Assembly (NCBI RefSeq): GCF_000423185.1
Contig: NZ_AUHM01000040.1
Location: 1 to 64,000, forward strand
Source of the DNA: Inquilinus limosus DSM 16000
GTDB lineage: Bacteria > Pseudomonadota > Alphaproteobacteria > DSM-16000 > Inquilinaceae
Reading direction: 5' to 3'
Length of the DNA stretch: 64,000 nucleotides
Position numbers and translations under genes: made by a program. This document shows positions 49,471-59,206 of the stretch, one piece after another (position 1 is the stretch's first letter; each line of letters opens with the position of its first letter). The notes beneath the pieces were generated by a model, which made no database searches, was not told where the DNA came from, and worked only from the letters and a program-made list of their open reading frames with translations.

Positions 49471-50295
49471 ATGCAGGCTGCGGCCACGCCGCCCGCACCG
49501 GGAGATGCGCTTCTGACCGCGGACTCGGTCAGCCTCGCCTTCGGCGGGGTGAAGGCCCTGACCGATGTCGGCTTCACCGTCCGGCGCGGCGAGCTGTTCT
49601 CGATCATCGGCCCGAACGGCGCCGGCAAGACCTCGATGGTCAACTGCATCTCCGGCCGCTACAGCCCGACCTCGGGCCGGATCCTCTACAAGGGCCGCGA
49701 CATCACCCGGCTGAAGCCCAGCGCCCGGGCCGATCTCGGCCTCGGCCGCACCTTCCAGAACCTGGCGCTGTTCGCGCATATGTCGGTGCTGGACAACATC
49801 ATGGTCGGGCGCCACCACCTGCTGAAAAACAACGTGCTGACCGGCGCGCTGTGGTGGCTGGGCGGAGCGCGGCAGGAGGAGTTGGAGCACCGCCGCGCGG
49901 TCGAGGAGATCATCGACTTCCTCGAGATCCAGCACGTCCGCCGCGCTCTCGCCGGCACCCTCTCCTACGGGCTGCGCAAGCGGGTGGAGCTGGCCCGCGC
50001 CATCGCGCTGAAGCCCGACCTGATCCTGCTCGACGAGCCGATGGCGGGGATGAACCTCGAGGAGAAGGAGGACATGGCCCGCTACATCGTCGACCTCAAC
50101 GCCGAATGGGGCATGACGGTGATCATGATCGAGCACGACATGGGCGTGGTGATGGACATCTCCCATCGCGTCATGGTGCTGGATTTCGGCCGCAAGATCG
50201 CCGAGGGCAGCCCGGAGGACGTCCTGGCCGACCCGCATGTCCGCCGCGCCTATCTCGGCGAGGTCGACGACGAGAGCACGGAGGCGGCGGCTTGA
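49471..50295 (+). CDS. livG: HAAT-family ABC transporter ATPase, LivG type
   Basis: A 274-residue ATPase: Walker A GPNGAGKTS, GLGRTFQNLALFAHMSV (Q-loop), signature LSYGLRKRVELARAI, Walker B LILLDEPMAGMN, IEHDMGVVM. With the LivF-type ATPase, two permeases and a binding protein further on it makes a branched-chain-amino-acid/aromatic-acid type importer. The stop overlaps the ligase start as TTGA. Confidence 0.92.
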   Translation: MQAAATPPAPGDALLTADSVSLAFGGVKALTDVGFTVRRGELFSIIGPNGAGKTSMVNCISGRYSPTSGRILYKGRDITRLKPSARADLGLGRTFQNLALFAHMSVLDNIMVGRHHLLKNNVLTGALWWLGGARQEELEHRRAVEEIIDFLEIQHVRRALAGTLSYGLRKRVELARAIALKPDLILLDEPMAGMNLEEKEDMARYIVDLNAEWGMTVIMIEHDMGVVMDISHRVMVLDFGRKIAEGSPEDVLADPHVRRAYLGEVDDESTEAAA

Positions 50296-52211
50296 CCGAG
50301 GCCGCGTTGGACACCTTCCCCAAGCTCCTGGCCCGCAACGCGCGGCAATGGCCGGACGAGGTGGCGCTGCGGGAGAAGGATTTCGGCATCTGGCAGGAGA
50401 TCACCTGGGCTGGCTTCCACGCCCGGGTGCGCGACTTCGCGCTGGCGCTGCGCGCCCTCGGCATCGGGCCGGGCGCCGTGGTCGGGCTGATCGGCGACAA
50501 CCGGCCGGACTGGGTGGCGGGCCAGATCGCCGCGCATGCCGCCGGTGCCATGAGCCTCGGCCTCTACCGCGACGCGCTGGACGAGGAGGTGGCCTATCTG
50601 ATCGACCACGCCTCGGTCGCGATCGTGCTGGCGGAGGACGAGGAGCAGGTCGACAAGCTGCTGGGCTTGGGCGACCGCATCCCCAGCGTCCGCCACATCG
50701 TCTATTCCGACCCCCGCGGCATGCGGAAATACGAGGATCCGCGGCTGCTTCCGGTCGAGGACTTCATCGCCCTCGGCGCGCCGCTGCTCGCGGCCGATCC
50801 CGGCCTCTACGACGGCATGGTGGCCGGGACGCGCGGCGACGACGTTGCGGTGCTCTGCACCACCTCCGGCACCACCGCCCATCCGAAGCTCGCCATGCTC
50901 TCGGCCGGGGCGGTGATCCGGCACACCGCCAGCTATCTGGCGGTCGACCCGCAGGGGCCGCAGGACGAATACGTCTCGGTCTTGCCCCTGCCCTGGATCA
51001 TGGAGCAGGTCTACGTCTTCGGGAAGGCGCTGCAGTGCCGGATGACGGTGAACTTCGTCGAGGAGCAGAGCACCACCTGGGCGGATTTCCGCGAGATCGG
51101 CCCGACCTTCGTGCTGCTGGCGCCCCGGGTCTGGGAAGGGCTGGCCGCCGATGTCCGCAGCCGGATGATGGACGCCTCCTGGCTCAAGCGCCGCCTCTTT
51201 GACCTTGGCATGAAGATCGGCCTGAAAGCGCTTGATGAGAAGAGAAAATCCTTCCTCTCGAAGATCCTGCTCTTTGCCGCGCTACGCGACCGTCTCGGCT
51301 TCTCCCGCCTGCGCTCGGCCGCGACCGGCGGCGCGGCGCTGGGACCGGAGACCTTCCGCTTCTTCCTCGCCATGGGCGTGCCGCTGCGCCAGCTCTACGG
51401 CCAGACCGAGCTGCTGGGCGCCTACACCATCCACCGGCCGGGCGATGTCGACTTCGACACGGTCGGCGTCGCCTTCGACGACAGCATCCAGCTGCGGATC
51501 GAGGCGCCGGACCAGAACGGCGTCGGCGAGATCGTCACCCGCCACCCCAACATGTTCCTCGGCTATTACCGCAACGAGGAAGCATCGAAGGCCGATCTGC
51601 GCGACGGCTGGCTGGCGACCGGCGACGCCGGCTACATCGACGGCAAGGGGCACCTCGTCGTCATCGACCGGATGAAGGACCTCGCCGTCACCAGCGGCGG
51701 TGACAGGTTCAGCCCGCAATATATTGAAAACAAGCTGAAGTTCTCGCCTTTCGTGGCCGAGGCGGTGATCCTCGGCCACGGCCGGCCGGACCTGGCGGCG
51801 ATCATCTGCATCCGCTTCCCGATCGTGTCGAAATGGGCGGAGAAGAACCGCATCGCCTTCACGACATACACCGACCTGTCGGCGCGGGAGGAGGTCCATG
51901 CCCTGATCCGCCGCGAGGTCGAGACGGTGAATGCCGGCCTGCCAGAGGCGCAGCGCATCCGCCGCTTCCTGCTGCTGTACAAGGAGCTGGACGCCGACGA
52001 CGGCGAGCTGACCCGCACCCGCAAGGTGCGCCGCGGCGTGATCGGCGAGAAATACGGCGACATCATCGACGCGATCTATCGCGGCGACCCGGCGATCCCG
52101 GTCGACACCACCATCACCTTCCAGGACGGCACCCGGCAGCGGATCCGCACCACGCTCAAGGTGGTCGACCTCGCGCCCGGCCGTCCCGGGCAGCGCCACG
52201 CGGCGGAGTGA
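50292..52211 (+). CDS. Long-chain-type acyl-CoA synthetase (AMP-forming)
   Basis: A 639-residue ANL-family ligase. CTTSGTTAHPKLAMLS is the ATP-binding loop, QLYGQTELLGAY the adenine-binding motif, and GWLATGDAGYIDGKGHLVVI the hinge region; DLAVTSGGDRFSPQYIE is the CoA-binding domain. It sits between two genes of a Liv-type transporter, so it probably activates the imported acid. The start is a TTG overlapping livG. The upstream frame is a shadow of livG. Confidence 0.9.
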   Translation: MTEAALDTFPKLLARNARQWPDEVALREKDFGIWQEITWAGFHARVRDFALALRALGIGPGAVVGLIGDNRPDWVAGQIAAHAAGAMSLGLYRDALDEEVAYLIDHASVAIVLAEDEEQVDKLLGLGDRIPSVRHIVYSDPRGMRKYEDPRLLPVEDFIALGAPLLAADPGLYDGMVAGTRGDDVAVLCTTSGTTAHPKLAMLSAGAVIRHTASYLAVDPQGPQDEYVSVLPLPWIMEQVYVFGKALQCRMTVNFVEEQSTTWADFREIGPTFVLLAPRVWEGLAADVRSRMMDASWLKRRLFDLGMKIGLKALDEKRKSFLSKILLFAALRDRLGFSRLRSAATGGAALGPETFRFFLAMGVPLRQLYGQTELLGAYTIHRPGDVDFDTVGVAFDDSIQLRIEAPDQNGVGEIVTRHPNMFLGYYRNEEASKADLRDGWLATGDAGYIDGKGHLVVIDRMKDLAVTSGGDRFSPQYIENKLKFSPFVAEAVILGHGRPDLAAIICIRFPIVSKWAEKNRIAFTTYTDLSAREEVHALIRREVETVNAGLPEAQRIRRFLLLYKELDADDGELTRTRKVRRGVIGEKYGDIIDAIYRGDPAIPVDTTITFQDGTRQRIRTTLKVVDLAPGRPGQRHAAE

Positions 52212-52236
52212 CGGCATGACCTGTCAGAAACACCGT

Positions 52237-52336
52237 GGACATGTCCCCATATCGTCATGGCGAGGCGCGCAGCGCCGTGGCCATCCAGGGGCTGGTGCCG
52301 CTGGACGGCCGCGCCCCTTCGGGGCTCGCCATGACG
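52237..52336. repeat. Palindromic repeat, family A
   Basis: CGTCATGGCGAG at 52253 pairs with CTCGCCATGACG ending at 52336. The left flank GGACATGTCCCCATAT matches, inverted, the right flank of the copy at 3665-3775. It lies between the acyl-CoA synthetase gene and livH. Confidence 0.8.
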
Positions 52337-52376
52337 ACGGGAACAGGCCTGGTCACACGACTGGAGTGGTGCGGAC

Positions 52377-53270
52377 ATGAATCTCGCCTTCCTGTTCCAG
52401 CTCCTGGTCAACGGCGTGATCGTCGGCACGCTCTACGGCGTCGTCGCCATGTCCTTCGTGCTGATCTACAAGGCCAGCCGGGTGGTGAACTTCGCCCAGG
52501 GCGAGTTCCTGCTGATCGGCGCCTGGATCTGCTGGTGGGTGCTGACCGAGTACCAGGTCCCCTTCGTGCTGGGCTTCGCCATCACCCTCGTCTTCATGCT
52601 GGTGTTCGGCATCCTGCTGCAGGTGGTGGTGCTGCGGCCCTTGATCGGCGAGCCGGTGATCTCGGTCATCATGGTCACGATCGGGCTGTCGCTGGTGTTC
52701 CAGCCGCTGATGGCCTGGATCTTCGGCGTCTCGGCACAGCCCTTCCCGCCGGTGTTCGAGACCCAGTCGGTCGACATCCTCGGGCTGCAGGTGCAGACGG
52801 TCTACATCCTGTCGATGGCGATCAGCCTGTTCATCATGGGCGGCTTCGCCTGGTTCTTCAAATTCTCGCGCATGGGGCTGGCGATGCGCGCCACCGCCTT
52901 CGACCAGCAGGTGGCGCAGTCCATGGGCATCTCGGTCCGCCAGGTCTTCGCCATGGCCTGGGCGATCTCGGCCATGGTCTCGGCGGTCGCCGGCATCGTC
53001 GTCGGCGTCGTCAACGGCGTCTCCTCCGCCCTCTCCGTCTTCGGCATCAAGGTGTTCCCGGCGGTGATCCTGGGCGGGCTCGACAGCATCGTCGGCGCGG
53101 TGCTGGGCGGCCTGATCATCGGCGTGCTGGAGCATTTCGCCCATTGGCTGGACGTCACCTTCCTGGGCTGGGGCAACATGCTGAAGATCGCGCCCTTCTA
53201 CGTCCTGATCGTGATCCTGATGATCAAGCCCTACGGCCTGTTCGGCACCCGGGACATCGAGAGGGTGTGA
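52377..53270 (+). CDS. livH: HAAT-family ABC transporter permease, LivH type
   Basis: A 297-residue permease with about eight helices. GTLYGVVAMSFVLIYKASRVVNFAQGEF is the LivH hallmark (shown split: GTLYGVVAMSFVLIY, ASRVVNFAQGEF). GGLDSIVGAVLGGLIIGVLE lies near the C-terminus. It forms the channel with LivM. A palindromic repeat separates it from livM. Confidence 0.93.
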   Translation: MNLAFLFQLLVNGVIVGTLYGVVAMSFVLIYKASRVVNFAQGEFLLIGAWICWWVLTEYQVPFVLGFAITLVFMLVFGILLQVVVLRPLIGEPVISVIMVTIGLSLVFQPLMAWIFGVSAQPFPPVFETQSVDILGLQVQTVYILSMAISLFIMGGFAWFFKFSRMGLAMRATAFDQQVAQSMGISVRQVFAMAWAISAMVSAVAGIVVGVVNGVSSALSVFGIKVFPAVILGGLDSIVGAVLGGLIIGVLEHFAHWLDVTFLGWGNMLKIAPFYVLIVILMIKPYGLFGTRDIERV

Positions 53271-53300
53271 GGATGAAGCCGTCCGCCGCCCTTCCCCATC

Positions 53301-53391
53301 CTGTCATCGCCGGGCTTGACCCGGCGATCCAGAGGCTGTCGACGCCCGCTCCGGCGTCCCTGGATGCCCGGGTCAAGCCCGGGCATGACAG
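53301..53391. repeat. Palindromic repeat, family B
   Basis: A second 91-bp copy of the element at 48834-48924, with CTGTCAT and ATGACAG ends, lying between livH and livM inside what should be one transcript. The centre differs from the first copy. Confidence 0.82.
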
Positions 53392-53428
53392 GAAAGTGGC
53401 TGGTCCCGCACGCGGAAAGGCTCTCTGA

Positions 53429-54514
53429 ATGGCCAACGCCTATGCCCGCCCCTGCGGCGACTTCCGCACCAGCTACGGCGCCGACACCACCATCTTCGAC
53501 GACACCTTCAGCCGGCGCGGCGTCGTCGTCATCCTGGCGCTGCTGGCGTTCTCGCCGATCGCGGTGCAACTCGGCTGGCTGTCCAAGGGCTGGATCGACA
53601 GCTTCATCGAGATCGGCTACCTGGCCGTCGCCGCGCTGGGCCTCAACATCCTGGTCGGCTTCACCGGCCAGATCTCGATCGGCCATGCCGTGTTCTTCGG
53701 CTTCGGCGCCTTCGCCTCGGCCTGGCTGAACCGCACCACGGGCATCCCGGTGTTCTTCTGTATCCCGCTGGCCGGACTGATGACCGCGGCGGTCGGCCTG
53801 GTCTTCGGCGTGCCGGCGGCGCGGATCAAGGGGCTGTACCTCGCCATCGCCACCCTCGCCGCCCAGGTCATCCTGGAGGACTTCTTCGCCCGCGCCGGCT
53901 GGTTCACCGGCGGCGTCGCAGGCGCCCATGCCGCCCCGGTCTCGCTGTTCGGCTGGGAGGTCGACCGCGTCAACTACTTCTACGTCGTGCTGTTCTGGGC
54001 GGTGCTGCTGTACCTGGCCGCCACCAACCTGATGCGGTCCCGCGACGGGCGCGCCTTCGTCGCCGTGCGCGACCACTACTTGGCCGCCGAGATCATGGGC
54101 ATCAACCTGACCCGGTACCGGGTGCTGTCCTTCGGCATCGCCGCCTTCTACGCCGGGGTCGGCGGCGCGCTCTACGCCCACTACCTGCAGGTGGTCTCGG
54201 TCGAGGAGTTCACGATCCTGAAGTCGATCGAGTTCCTCGGCATGATCATCATCGGCGGCCTGGGCTCGATCATGGGTACGATCCTCGGCACCGTCTTCAT
54301 GGTGTCGCTGCCCGACGTGATGGACTGGCTGGTGCGGCTGATCCGCGGCACCTGGCTGTACAAGGCGCTCGACCTGCGCGTCGGCATCAATTTCCTGAAG
54401 GAGATGGCGATCGGCGTCGCCATCATCCTGTTCCTGATCTTCGAGCCGGACGGGCTGGCCCATCGCTGGCGCCAGATCAAGGCCTATTGGAAGCTGTATC
54501 CCTTCTCGTACTGA
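53429..54514 (+). CDS. livM: HAAT-family ABC transporter permease, LivM type
   Basis: A 361-residue permease. EIGYLAVAALGLNILVGFTG and QISIGHAVFFGFGAFASAWL are the LivM hallmarks, and GGLGSIMGTILGTVF is the C-terminal loop facing the ATPases. The hydrophobic core follows a short soluble N-terminus. It partners LivH. Confidence 0.93.
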   Translation: MANAYARPCGDFRTSYGADTTIFDDTFSRRGVVVILALLAFSPIAVQLGWLSKGWIDSFIEIGYLAVAALGLNILVGFTGQISIGHAVFFGFGAFASAWLNRTTGIPVFFCIPLAGLMTAAVGLVFGVPAARIKGLYLAIATLAAQVILEDFFARAGWFTGGVAGAHAAPVSLFGWEVDRVNYFYVVLFWAVLLYLAATNLMRSRDGRAFVAVRDHYLAAEIMGINLTRYRVLSFGIAAFYAGVGGALYAHYLQVVSVEEFTILKSIEFLGMIIIGGLGSIMGTILGTVFMVSLPDVMDWLVRLIRGTWLYKALDLRVGINFLKEMAIGVAIILFLIFEPDGLAHRWRQIKAYWKLYPFSY

Positions 54515-54556
54515 ACCCGGCCGCGACAGAACGGCCGCGACCCGGAGGAGACACCG

Positions 54557-55852
54557 ATGTCGAGACGATCCCTTCTCACCGCCACCGCCCTGATCGGCCT
54601 CTGCGCCGCCCCCGCAGTCTCAACGCAGGCCTGGGCCGACGACATCCCGGTCGGCCACATCGCCGACCTGACCGGCGCCACCGCCTCGATCGGCGTGCCC
54701 TATGCCGACGGCGTGGCCGATACGCTGAACTGGGTGAACGAGAACGGCGGGGTCGACGGCGACGACATCGCCTTCGAGACCTACGACTACGCCTACAAGG
54801 CGCCGCAGGCGGTCTCGGAATACCAGCGGCTGGTGGCGAACGAGCAGGTGGTGGCGATCGCCGGCTGGGGCACAGCCGACACCGAGGCGCTGATCGAGTT
54901 CGTCGGCAAGGACCAGATCCCCTACTACTCCGGCTCCTATTCCGGGGCGCTGACCGACCCGACCGGCAAGGCGCCGAAGGCGACCAAGGCGACGCCGTTC
55001 AACTTCTTCTACGGCCCGTCCTACTCCGACGCCTGCCGGGCGTTGGCGCAGTGGGCGGCGGAGGACTGGAAGAAGAAGGGCGGCCAGGGCAAGCCGAAAT
55101 GGGTCCATATGGGCGACAACCACCCCTACCCGAACTCGCCCAAGGTCGCCTGCAGCGAATACGCGCAGGAGCTGGGCTTCGAGGTGCTGGACCCGATCCA
55201 GTACACGATGGCGCCGGGCGACTTCACGCCGCAATGCCTGACGCTGAAGGAGAAGGGCGCCAACTACGCCTATGTCGCCAACATCGCCGGCTCGACCGTC
55301 TCGCTGCTCAACTCCTGCGCCACCGCCGGCACCAAGGTGCAGTTCGTGGCCAATGTCTGGGGCTATGACGAGAACGTCATGAAGGCGGCCGGTCCGAACG
55401 CCGACGGCGTGGTGGTCGCGGTCCGCACCGGGTCGATCTGGACCGACAAGAACGCCGGCATGGACCGGGTGCGCGAGATCTCGAAGATCAGCGATTCCAG
55501 CGGCGAGGCGTACCGGCCGCTGAGCTACATCGCCGGCGTCTGCGCCACCTCCTACATGGTCGAGGCGATCAAGGTGGCGAAGGCGAAGGGCGAGGTCACC
55601 GGCCTCGCCATCCGCGACGCGATGTACGAGAAGAAGGACTGGGTGCCGGCCGGGCTGGAGGGCGTGTGCCTGCCCTCGACCTGGACCCCGACCGACCATC
55701 GCGGGCTGATGACCGTGCCGATCTATCAGGGCCATGTGAAGGGCGCGACCCAGGGCAAGGAGGTTACGGCGCTGATGGCCGACGGCACCATGTCGCTGGA
55801 GAAGGTGGCCGAGATCACCCTGCCCCGCCGCCCGGAATGGCTGGGGTACTGA
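54557..55852 (+). CDS. livK: Periplasmic substrate-binding protein, LivK type
   Basis: A 431-residue protein with a signal peptide (MSRRSLLTATALIGLCAA, cleavage near AWADD). The peripla_BP_6 fold begins IPVGHIADLTGATASIGVPY. Extra aromatic-lined insertions and two likely disulfide cysteines near YSDACRAL and KVACSEYAQ are seen. Substrate not readable; the two ligases nearby favour an organic acid over an amino acid. Confidence 0.9.
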   Translation: MSRRSLLTATALIGLCAAPAVSTQAWADDIPVGHIADLTGATASIGVPYADGVADTLNWVNENGGVDGDDIAFETYDYAYKAPQAVSEYQRLVANEQVVAIAGWGTADTEALIEFVGKDQIPYYSGSYSGALTDPTGKAPKATKATPFNFFYGPSYSDACRALAQWAAEDWKKKGGQGKPKWVHMGDNHPYPNSPKVACSEYAQELGFEVLDPIQYTMAPGDFTPQCLTLKEKGANYAYVANIAGSTVSLLNSCATAGTKVQFVANVWGYDENVMKAAGPNADGVVVAVRTGSIWTDKNAGMDRVREISKISDSSGEAYRPLSYIAGVCATSYMVEAIKVAKAKGEVTGLAIRDAMYEKKDWVPAGLEGVCLPSTWTPTDHRGLMTVPIYQGHVKGATQGKEVTALMADGTMSLEKVAEITLPRRPEWLGY

Positions 55853-55862
55853 GCCCACCGGC

Positions 55863-56660
55863 ATGACCGCCCCGCCTCTCCTCTCGGTCGAGAACATCGA
55901 GGTCGTCTACAACGACGTCATCCTGGTGCTGCGCGGCCTCAGCCTCGCGGTGCCGCAGGGGGCGATCGTGGCGCTGCTGGGAGCCAACGGGGCCGGCAAG
56001 TCGACGACGCTGAAGGCTATCTCGGGTCTGCTGCGCACCGAGGACGGCGCCGTCACCCGCGGCGCCGTCACCTATGAGGGCCAGCCGATCCACCACCTCG
56101 ACCCCGGCGGCGTGGTGCGCCGGGGCATCTTTCAGGTGATGGAGGGGCGCCGCATCGTCGCCGACATGACCTGCCTGGAGAATCTCCGGCTCGGCGCCCA
56201 CACCCGGCGCGACCGCGAGATCGCCGACGACATCGACCGGGTCTACGGCTATTTCCCGCGGCTGCGCGAGCGCAACGGCCTGGCCGGCTACCTGTCCGGC
56301 GGCGAGCAGCAGATGCTGGCGATCGGCCGGGCGCTGATGGCGCGGCCGAAGCTGATCCTGATGGATGAGCCGTCCATGGGCCTGTCGCCGCTGATGGTGA
56401 AGGAAGTGTTCGGCATCATCCGCCAGCTCAACGCCGATCTCGGCATCTCGATCCTGCTGGTCGAGCAGAACGCCCGCATGGCCCTGTCCTGCGCCGACAC
56501 CGGCTATATCATGGAGAACGGCAAGGTGGTGCTGGATGGCACGGCCGATGCCCTCGCGGCCAATGAGGACGTCAAGGAGTTCTACCTCGGCGGCGCCGGC
56601 GAGCAGCGCAAGAGCTTCAAGAACCTGAAGAGCTTCAAGCGCCGCAAGCGCTGGCTGTAG
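55863..56660 (+). CDS. livF: HAAT-family ABC transporter ATPase, LivF type
   Basis: A 265-residue ATPase: Walker A GANGAGKST, signature LSGGEQQMLAIGRALM, Walker B LILMDEPSMGLSPL, and LLVEQNARMALSCAD. It is the second ATPase of the transporter. The C-terminus has a Lys/Phe-rich repeat (KSFKNLKSFKRRKRW), unusual for LivF. Confidence 0.93.
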   Translation: MTAPPLLSVENIEVVYNDVILVLRGLSLAVPQGAIVALLGANGAGKSTTLKAISGLLRTEDGAVTRGAVTYEGQPIHHLDPGGVVRRGIFQVMEGRRIVADMTCLENLRLGAHTRRDREIADDIDRVYGYFPRLRERNGLAGYLSGGEQQMLAIGRALMARPKLILMDEPSMGLSPLMVKEVFGIIRQLNADLGISILLVEQNARMALSCADTGYIMENGKVVLDGTADALAANEDVKEFYLGGAGEQRKSFKNLKSFKRRKRWL

Positions 56661-56753
56661 GAGAGTTTGCCTCCCGGCATTGTGCGCCCCGGCGGCCGGC
56701 GTCATGCTTGATGCGAGTCATCGATCCGGAACGAGTCCGAACGGGGAAGCCCC

Positions 56754-57980
56754 ATGGCCGAGCATTACGACGATCTCGAAACCCGTCCGGCCGAGGAGCG
56801 CGAGGCGGCGCTGCTGGCCGAGCTGCCGGCCCAGATCGCCCATGCCAAGGCTTCCGCCCCCGGCTATGCCAAGCGCCTGGCCGGGATCGACCCGGCGGCG
56901 GTGACCAGCAGGGCCGAGCTGGCGGAACTGCCGCTGACCCGGAAGTCCGAGCTGCCGACGATCCAGGCGGTCGACCTGCCCTTCGGTGGCCTGACCACGA
57001 TCGCGCCGGGTCAGTTCCGCCGGATCTTCGCCTCCCCCGGCCCGATCTACGAAGGCGAGACCCACGGACTCGATTACTGGCGCACCGCCCGCGCCCTGTT
57101 CGCCAGCGGCTTCCGCGAGGGCGACATCATCCAGAACTGCTTCGCCTACCACTTCACCCCGGCCGGGGCGATGTTCGAGACCGGGGCCGAGGCGCTGGGC
57201 TGCGCCGTGATCCCGGCCGGTATCGGCAACACCGAGCTGCAGGCCCGCGCCATGGCCGACCTGAAGCCGCGCGGCTATGTCGGCACGCCCGACTTCCTGA
57301 AGCTGATCCTGGAGAAGGCCGACCAGTTCGGCCACGACACCGGCTCGGTGAAGCTGGCCCATGTCTCCGGCGGACCGCTGCTGCCGCCGCTGCGCGAATT
57401 CTACTCGGCCCGCGGCATCGACCTGTTCCAGAGCTACGGCACCGCCGATCTCGGCCTGATCGCCTATGAGACCGAGGCGCATGAGGGGCTGGTGCTGGCC
57501 GAGGGCATCCTGGTCGAGATCGTCCGCCCCGGCACCGGCGACCCGGTGCCGGAGGGTGAGGTCGGCGAGGTGGTGGTCACCAGCTTCGACCGCTGCACGC
57601 CGCTGATCCGCTTCGCCACCGGCGACCTCTCGGCCATCCTGCCCGGGCGCAGCCCCTGCGGCCGCACCGCGCCGCGGCTGCGCGGCTGGCTCGGCCGCGC
57701 CGACCAGAGCACCAAGGTGCGCGGCCTGTTCGTCCATCCCGGCCAGATCGCCGAGGTGCTGAAGCGCCACGGGCTGGAGCGCGGCCGGCTGATGGTGGCG
57801 AGCCGCCAGGGCATCGACGACGTCGTGCTGCAGGTGGAGAGCGCCGACGCTTCGGTGGCCGACGCCGTGGCCGAGACCGTGCTCGACGTCACCAAGCTGC
57901 GCGCCGCCGTGGCGGCGGTGCCGCCGGGCAGCCTGCCGAACGACGGCAAGGTGATCGACGACACCCGCAAGTTCGAGTGA
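56754..57980 (+). CDS. Phenylacetate-CoA ligase-like AMP-forming enzyme
   Basis: A 408-residue PaaK-type ANL ligase. FQSYGTADLGLIAYETEAHE is the adenylate motif region, and GEVVVTSFDRCTPLIRFATGD and DQSTKVRGLFVHPGQI match the PaaK C-terminal part. The usual Ser/Thr/Gly ATP loop is degenerate. It closes the transporter cluster and probably activates an aryl or aliphatic acid taken up by it. It could also serve tryptophan breakdown with the two genes downstream. Confidence 0.82.
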   Translation: MAEHYDDLETRPAEEREAALLAELPAQIAHAKASAPGYAKRLAGIDPAAVTSRAELAELPLTRKSELPTIQAVDLPFGGLTTIAPGQFRRIFASPGPIYEGETHGLDYWRTARALFASGFREGDIIQNCFAYHFTPAGAMFETGAEALGCAVIPAGIGNTELQARAMADLKPRGYVGTPDFLKLILEKADQFGHDTGSVKLAHVSGGPLLPPLREFYSARGIDLFQSYGTADLGLIAYETEAHEGLVLAEGILVEIVRPGTGDPVPEGEVGEVVVTSFDRCTPLIRFATGDLSAILPGRSPCGRTAPRLRGWLGRADQSTKVRGLFVHPGQIAEVLKRHGLERGRLMVASRQGIDDVVLQVESADASVADAVAETVLDVTKLRAAVAAVPPGSLPNDGKVIDDTRKFE

Positions 57981-58108
57981 GCGGAGGAGCCGCTGGCCGC
58001 CGCTTGCGATCCCCCGCGCCGCCGCGCTAGCCTTCCGCATCGACACAGCACTGGACCGCGGTCGACTCCGGTCGGCAACCGGCAGGCACAGCCACCGGGA
58101 GACGCGCC

Positions 58109-59206
58109 ATGGCCGAACCAGGCGTCCATTACGGATCCTATCTCCAGCTCGACAAGCTGCTCGCCCTGCAGGCCCGCGAAAGCGAGAAAGCCGGACGGCC
58201 GGCGCATGACGAGATGCTGTTCATCATCGTCCACCAGGCCTATGAGCTGTGGTTCAAGCAGATCCTGTTCGAGCTCGACGCCGTCCAGGCGGTGTTCGCG
58301 GCCGACCGGGTCGATGACCGCGCCATCGCCCGCGCCACCCGCGCCCTGCACCGCATCCACGAGATCCTGAAGCTCGGCGTGCATCAGCTCGACGTGCTCG
58401 AGACCATGACGCCGCTGGATTTCCTCGATTTCCGCGACCTGCTGCGCCCGGCTTCGGGTTTCCAGAGCGCGCAGTTCCGGCTGATCGAGATCCGCCTCGG
58501 CCTGCGCGGGGCCGATCGGCTGGCCTATGACGGCCGGTCCTTCGAGACCCGGCTGGACCCCGCTTCCCGCAAGCGGGTGGCCGCGGCGCTGGCCCGGCCC
58601 AGCCTGTTCGACCAGCTCGACGCCTGGCTGGCCCGCACGCCCTTCATCGAGCTCGGCGGCTACCGCTTCCGCGAGGCGTACCGCCAGGCCGTGGTGGCGA
58701 TGCTGGAGGGCGACATCGGCCACCTGACCGCCCATCCGACGCTCGACGATACGGCGCGGGAGGCGGAGGTGGCGGCGCTGCGCCAGGCGCTGTCGCGCTT
58801 CGACGCCCTGTTCGACGAACAGCGCCATGCCGAGGAGGCGGCGCAGGGCGCCTGGCGCATGTCCTGGCGCGCGCTGCAGGCGGCGCTGTTCATCACCCTC
58901 TACCGCGACGAGCCGGCCCTGCAGGTGCCGTTCGGCCTCCTGAGCCTGCTGATGGACATCGACGAGACCATGACGCTGTGGCGCTACCGCCACGCGCTGA
59001 TGGTCCAGCGCATGATCGGGCTGAAGACCGGCACCGGCGGCTCCTCCGGCCACGACTATCTCAGCCGCACCGCCGAACGGCACCGGGTGTTCGGCGACCT
59101 GTTCACGCTCTCGACCTATCTGATCCCGCGCTCGGCCCTGCCGCCGCTGCCGGAGGAGATCACCCGCCGGACCAGCCTCTCCTACGACAAGGAGGCCGGG
59201 GCATGA
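58109..59206 (+). CDS. kynA: Tryptophan 2,3-dioxygenase
   Basis: A 365-residue haem dioxygenase that opens the indole ring to N-formylkynurenine. YGSYLQLDKLLALQ, HDEMLFIIVHQAYELWFKQI (acid/base His) and the haem-ligand region RHALMVQRMIGLKTGTGGSS are clear. It is longer than the Xanthomonas enzyme and near animal length. It overlaps the kynureninase-like gene by four bases. Confidence 0.95.
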   Translation: MAEPGVHYGSYLQLDKLLALQARESEKAGRPAHDEMLFIIVHQAYELWFKQILFELDAVQAVFAADRVDDRAIARATRALHRIHEILKLGVHQLDVLETMTPLDFLDFRDLLRPASGFQSAQFRLIEIRLGLRGADRLAYDGRSFETRLDPASRKRVAAALARPSLFDQLDAWLARTPFIELGGYRFREAYRQAVVAMLEGDIGHLTAHPTLDDTAREAEVAALRQALSRFDALFDEQRHAEEAAQGAWRMSWRALQAALFITLYRDEPALQVPFGLLSLLMDIDETMTLWRYRHALMVQRMIGLKTGTGGSSGHDYLSRTAERHRVFGDLFTLSTYLIPRSALPPLPEEITRRTSLSYDKEAGA

